A stretch of 64,000 nt of DNA, taken from contig JAFZVV010000013.1 of NCBI GenBank assembly GCA_017617615.1, forward strand, positions 1 through 64,000, read 5' to 3'. Position numbers and translations under genes: made by a program. The notes under the pieces are model-generated. The model was given only the letters and a program-made list of their open reading frames with translations, had not been told where the DNA came from and ran no database searches. Each line of letters begins with the position of its first letter. The stretch's first letter is position 1. Shown in pieces: positions 61,750-64,000 of this stretch. Source of the DNA: Prevotella sp. (GTDB taxonomy: Bacteria > Bacteroidota > Bacteroidia > Bacteroidales > Bacteroidaceae).

Positions 61750-63792
61750 ATGAAAAAACTACTGACCGTTTTGACTGCATTGTTTTGCTCATATTCCTCA
61801 CATGCGCAGGATTTCAACTTCCGGGAGTGTGTGGTAACCCCACAGCAGACCACCTTCCAGCTTTTTGCTCCCGCCGACGCGAAAAAGGTGAAAGTGCGCC
61901 TCTACTCCAGGGGAGAAGGCGGACGTCCTTACAAGACCCTCAAGATGAAATATGTGGATGGCATCTGGACCGCCACGTTGAAGAACAAGAAAGGCATTCC
62001 CTATGGCACTTTCTATACTTTCTCCATCGGGGGAAACAACAATCCCGATACCTGGAAGGAAACACCGGGCGTCTTCGCCAAGGCGGTGGGAGTGAATGGC
62101 AAGAGAGCCGCCATCGTCGACTTGCGGCAGACCGACCCTGAAGGGTGGGAAAACGATAAGAGACCGCAAGTGAAGTCACCTGCCGACCTCGTCATCTACG
62201 AGATGCACCACCGCGACTTCTCCATTGCCCGCAACGTCAACCTCGACCCCGGGGAGTTCTTTGTCAAGCGTGTGAGCAGCAACTATCCCGGGAAATTCCT
62301 CGCACTGACTGAGGACTGGGCCATCCAGCACCTCAAGACATTAGGTGTCAATGCCATTCATATCCTGCCCTCCTACGACTTCGGTTCGGTGGACGAGACT
62401 CGCATCGACCCCGACCTGTATTATGAGCAGGCTTATGCCACATTGCCCGACGGTGTGGTGCCGGCACGTCCTGTTTTCAAGCCTCAGTACAACTGGGGCT
62501 ATGACCCGGTGAACTACAACGTGCCCGAAGGCAGTTATTCCACCAACCCCTACGAGCCAAGCTGCCGCATCCGTGAGTTCAAGCAGATGGTGCAGGCCTT
62601 GCACAAGGCTGGCATACGCGTCATCCTCGATGTCGTCTACAACCACACCTATGATATCGACCACAGCAATTTCCAGCGTACCTGGCCCGACTACTACTAC
62701 CGTAAGACCGCAGACGGCCAATACAGCAACGGTTCGGGCTGTGGCAATGAGACAGCCTCGGAAAAGCCCATGATGCGGAAATTCATGATAGAGTCGGTGA
62801 AATACTGGATTAACGAGTATCATATCGACGGTTTCCGGTTCGACCTCATGGGGGTGCACGACATCGAGACGATGAATGCCATCCGTAAGGCTGTCGACGA
62901 GATCGACCCCTCCATCTTCATCTATGGCGAAGGGTGGTCGGCAGGAACATGTGCCTATCCGCAGGAGAAACTCGGGGTGAAAGCCCATATCCCGCAGATG
63001 CCGCGTATCGCTGCCTTCAGTGATGAGATACGCGATGCCCTCCGCGGTCCCTTCAACGATGACACTAAAGGAGCCTTCCTCGCAGGTCTGCCGGGTGAGG
63101 AGGAGAGCCTGAAGTTCGGCATCGCGGGCGGTATCGCCCACCCACAGGTAAACATGAAGGAGGTGAACTACGCTGATGAGCCCTGGGCGGTGGAGCCCAC
63201 CCAGATGATATCCTACGTGAGTTGTCACGACGACATGTGCCTTGTCGACCGCCTGCGCTCCTCGGTGCCAGGTATCACTCCCGATGAGTTGCAACGCCTC
63301 GACCTGCTGGCACAGACGGCTGTCTTCACCTCACAAGGCGTGCCCTTCATCCTCTCGGGAGAGGAGATGCTGCGCGACAAGAAAGGGGTGCACAACAGTT
63401 TCGAGTCGCCCGACTCCGTGAACCAGCTGAACTGGAACAACACCTTGCGCTACGCCCACGCCTTTGAGTACTACACGAAACTCATCCAGTTGCGCAAGAA
63501 CCATCCCGCATTCCGACTGGGTAAAGCCGATGCGGTGCGGCGCTCTTTGGAATTCCTGCCCACACAAGACTGCCTGGTGGCCTTCGTGCTGAAAAACCAT
63601 GCGGGTGGCGACAAGTGGAACAATATCTACGTGGTGCTCAATGGCAACAAAGAGTCGAAAGTGGTGGAGATTCCCGAAGGACAGTACACCGTGGTAATCT
63701 GCGACAACAAGATTTGCGAGGACGGTCTGGGCCAAGTGGAGGGCGGACAAGTGGTCGTCGACCCGCAGTCGGCACTCATCTTGCACGATTAG
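61750..63792 (+). CDS. pulA: Type I pullulanase (GH13) with CBM48
   Basis: 680 residues from ATG 61750; 17 upstream in-frame codons overlap the hairpin and lack a signal. Signal peptide 1-20 (SYSSHAQ). CBM48 at about 25-125. The pullulanase signature YNWGYDP is at 247-253. GH13 regions: DVVYNHTY (294-301), nucleophile Asp365 in GFRFDLMG, acid Glu394 in YGEGW, and the HD pair in YVSCHDD. It cuts alpha-1,6 branches in pullulan and branched maltodextrins, in the periplasm or on the surface. Third gene of the starch operon. Confidence 0.95.
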   Translation: MKKLLTVLTALFCSYSSHAQDFNFRECVVTPQQTTFQLFAPADAKKVKVRLYSRGEGGRPYKTLKMKYVDGIWTATLKNKKGIPYGTFYTFSIGGNNNPDTWKETPGVFAKAVGVNGKRAAIVDLRQTDPEGWENDKRPQVKSPADLVIYEMHHRDFSIARNVNLDPGEFFVKRVSSNYPGKFLALTEDWAIQHLKTLGVNAIHILPSYDFGSVDETRIDPDLYYEQAYATLPDGVVPARPVFKPQYNWGYDPVNYNVPEGSYSTNPYEPSCRIREFKQMVQALHKAGIRVILDVVYNHTYDIDHSNFQRTWPDYYYRKTADGQYSNGSGCGNETASEKPMMRKFMIESVKYWINEYHIDGFRFDLMGVHDIETMNAIRKAVDEIDPSIFIYGEGWSAGTCAYPQEKLGVKAHIPQMPRIAAFSDEIRDALRGPFNDDTKGAFLAGLPGEEESLKFGIAGGIAHPQVNMKEVNYADEPWAVEPTQMISYVSCHDDMCLVDRLRSSVPGITPDELQRLDLLAQTAVFTSQGVPFILSGEEMLRDKKGVHNSFESPDSVNQLNWNNTLRYAHAFEYYTKLIQLRKNHPAFRLGKADAVRRSLEFLPTQDCLVAFVLKNHAGGDKWNNIYVVLNGNKESKVVEIPEGQYTVVICDNKICEDGLGQVEGGQVVVDPQSALILHD

Positions 63793-63857
63793 TCAAGGCT
63801 TTTAAGGTCTTTCCTCTTCGCTTTCACTATAGATAATCTTTTAACCATCATTCAACA

Positions 63858-64000
63858 ATGAGAAGAAACATATTATTCATCGCTATCTTCCTTAGTTTTG
63901 CCACGACAATGAGCGCTGCCCCGAAAATCGACCATATAGAACCTGCCAACTGGTTTGCCGGCATGAAGAACCCATGCCTGCAACTCATGGTCTATGGCAA
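63858..64000 (+). CDS. GH13 neopullulanase/cyclomaltodextrinase-like protein, 3' truncated
   Basis: Only the first 47 codons are in the window. Signal peptide MRRNILFIAIFLSFATTMSA, then the segment KIDHIEPANWFAGMKNP, the start of the N-terminal domain of Bacteroidetes cyclomaltodextrinases and neopullulanases (SusA-type). It would cut alpha-1,4 links in periplasmic maltodextrins. It follows the pullulanase by 65 bp. The catalytic part lies beyond the window, so the assignment rests on the N-terminal domain and context. Confidence 0.75.
   Translation, partial: MRRNILFIAIFLSFATTMSAAPKIDHIEPANWFAGMKNPCLQLMVYG

Overview
The window (64 kb, no contig ends visible) comes from a Bacteroidales bacterium, most likely a Prevotella-type gut or rumen species. 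The signs are three SusC/SusD pairs, a hybrid two-component regulator with a two-component propeller, Bacteroidetes promoters (a -7 box TAnnTTTG, often without Shine-Dalgarno sequences), starch and xylan hydrolase families, and short C-terminal tails typical of Prevotella secreted proteins. No tRNA, rRNA, insertion sequence, phage gene or CRISPR array was found.

Layout. 1-2157: the 3' part of a GH3 glycosidase. 2.3-13.2 kb: housekeeping and envelope genes (YccF membrane protein, short-chain dehydrogenase, two glycosyltransferases, a small basic secreted protein, M23/LysM peptidase, DJ-1 family protein, RecG, NAD kinase, ABC exporter). 13.3-27.3 kb, minus strand: a starch locus read as susC-susD-susE-susF-ompA, followed by separately promoted alpha-amylase and a GH53/histidine-phosphatase pair. 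27.6-30.4 kb, plus strand: LacI-family regulator, SLC45-like sugar permease and SemiSWEET. 30.4-50.1 kb: a hybrid two-component regulator and a divergent susC-susD-susC-susD-lipoprotein-GH10-like-CBM locus. Its architecture matches the xylan-utilisation (Xus) type, but its GH10-like protein lacks the catalytic nucleophile. 50.4-55.9 kb, minus strand: a TolB-like lipoprotein with a CxxCH motif, a DUF6057-like membrane protein, and a two-domain CE6-CE1 esterase that fits xylan deacetylation/deferuloylation. 56.0-56.5 kb: an unexplained short transcription unit. 56.7-64 kb, plus strand: a second starch operon (GH77 amylomaltase, GH97 alpha-glucosidase, type I pullulanase, and the start of a GH13 neopullulanase-like enzyme).

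How it fits together. The two starch loci, about 29 kb apart, are tied by a 14-bp palindrome, TGCAAACGTTTGCA. It is perfect upstream of the amylase (18231-18244) and of the amylomaltase operon (56616-56629), and present with two mismatches in the susC/lacI divergent region (27507-27520). In all four promoter orientations it sits 54 or 55 bp upstream of the -7 box, and none of these promoters has a clear -33 box. That geometry suggests the LacI-family protein encoded at 27639-28688 works as an activator of a split starch/maltodextrin regulon. Surface amylase and SusCDEF would capture and import maltodextrins; GH97, pullulanase and the neopullulanase would cut them in the periplasm; the permease (and perhaps SemiSWEET) would carry sugars inward; GH77 would process maltose and maltodextrins in the cytoplasm. 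The intervening xylan-type genes split the starch system physically.
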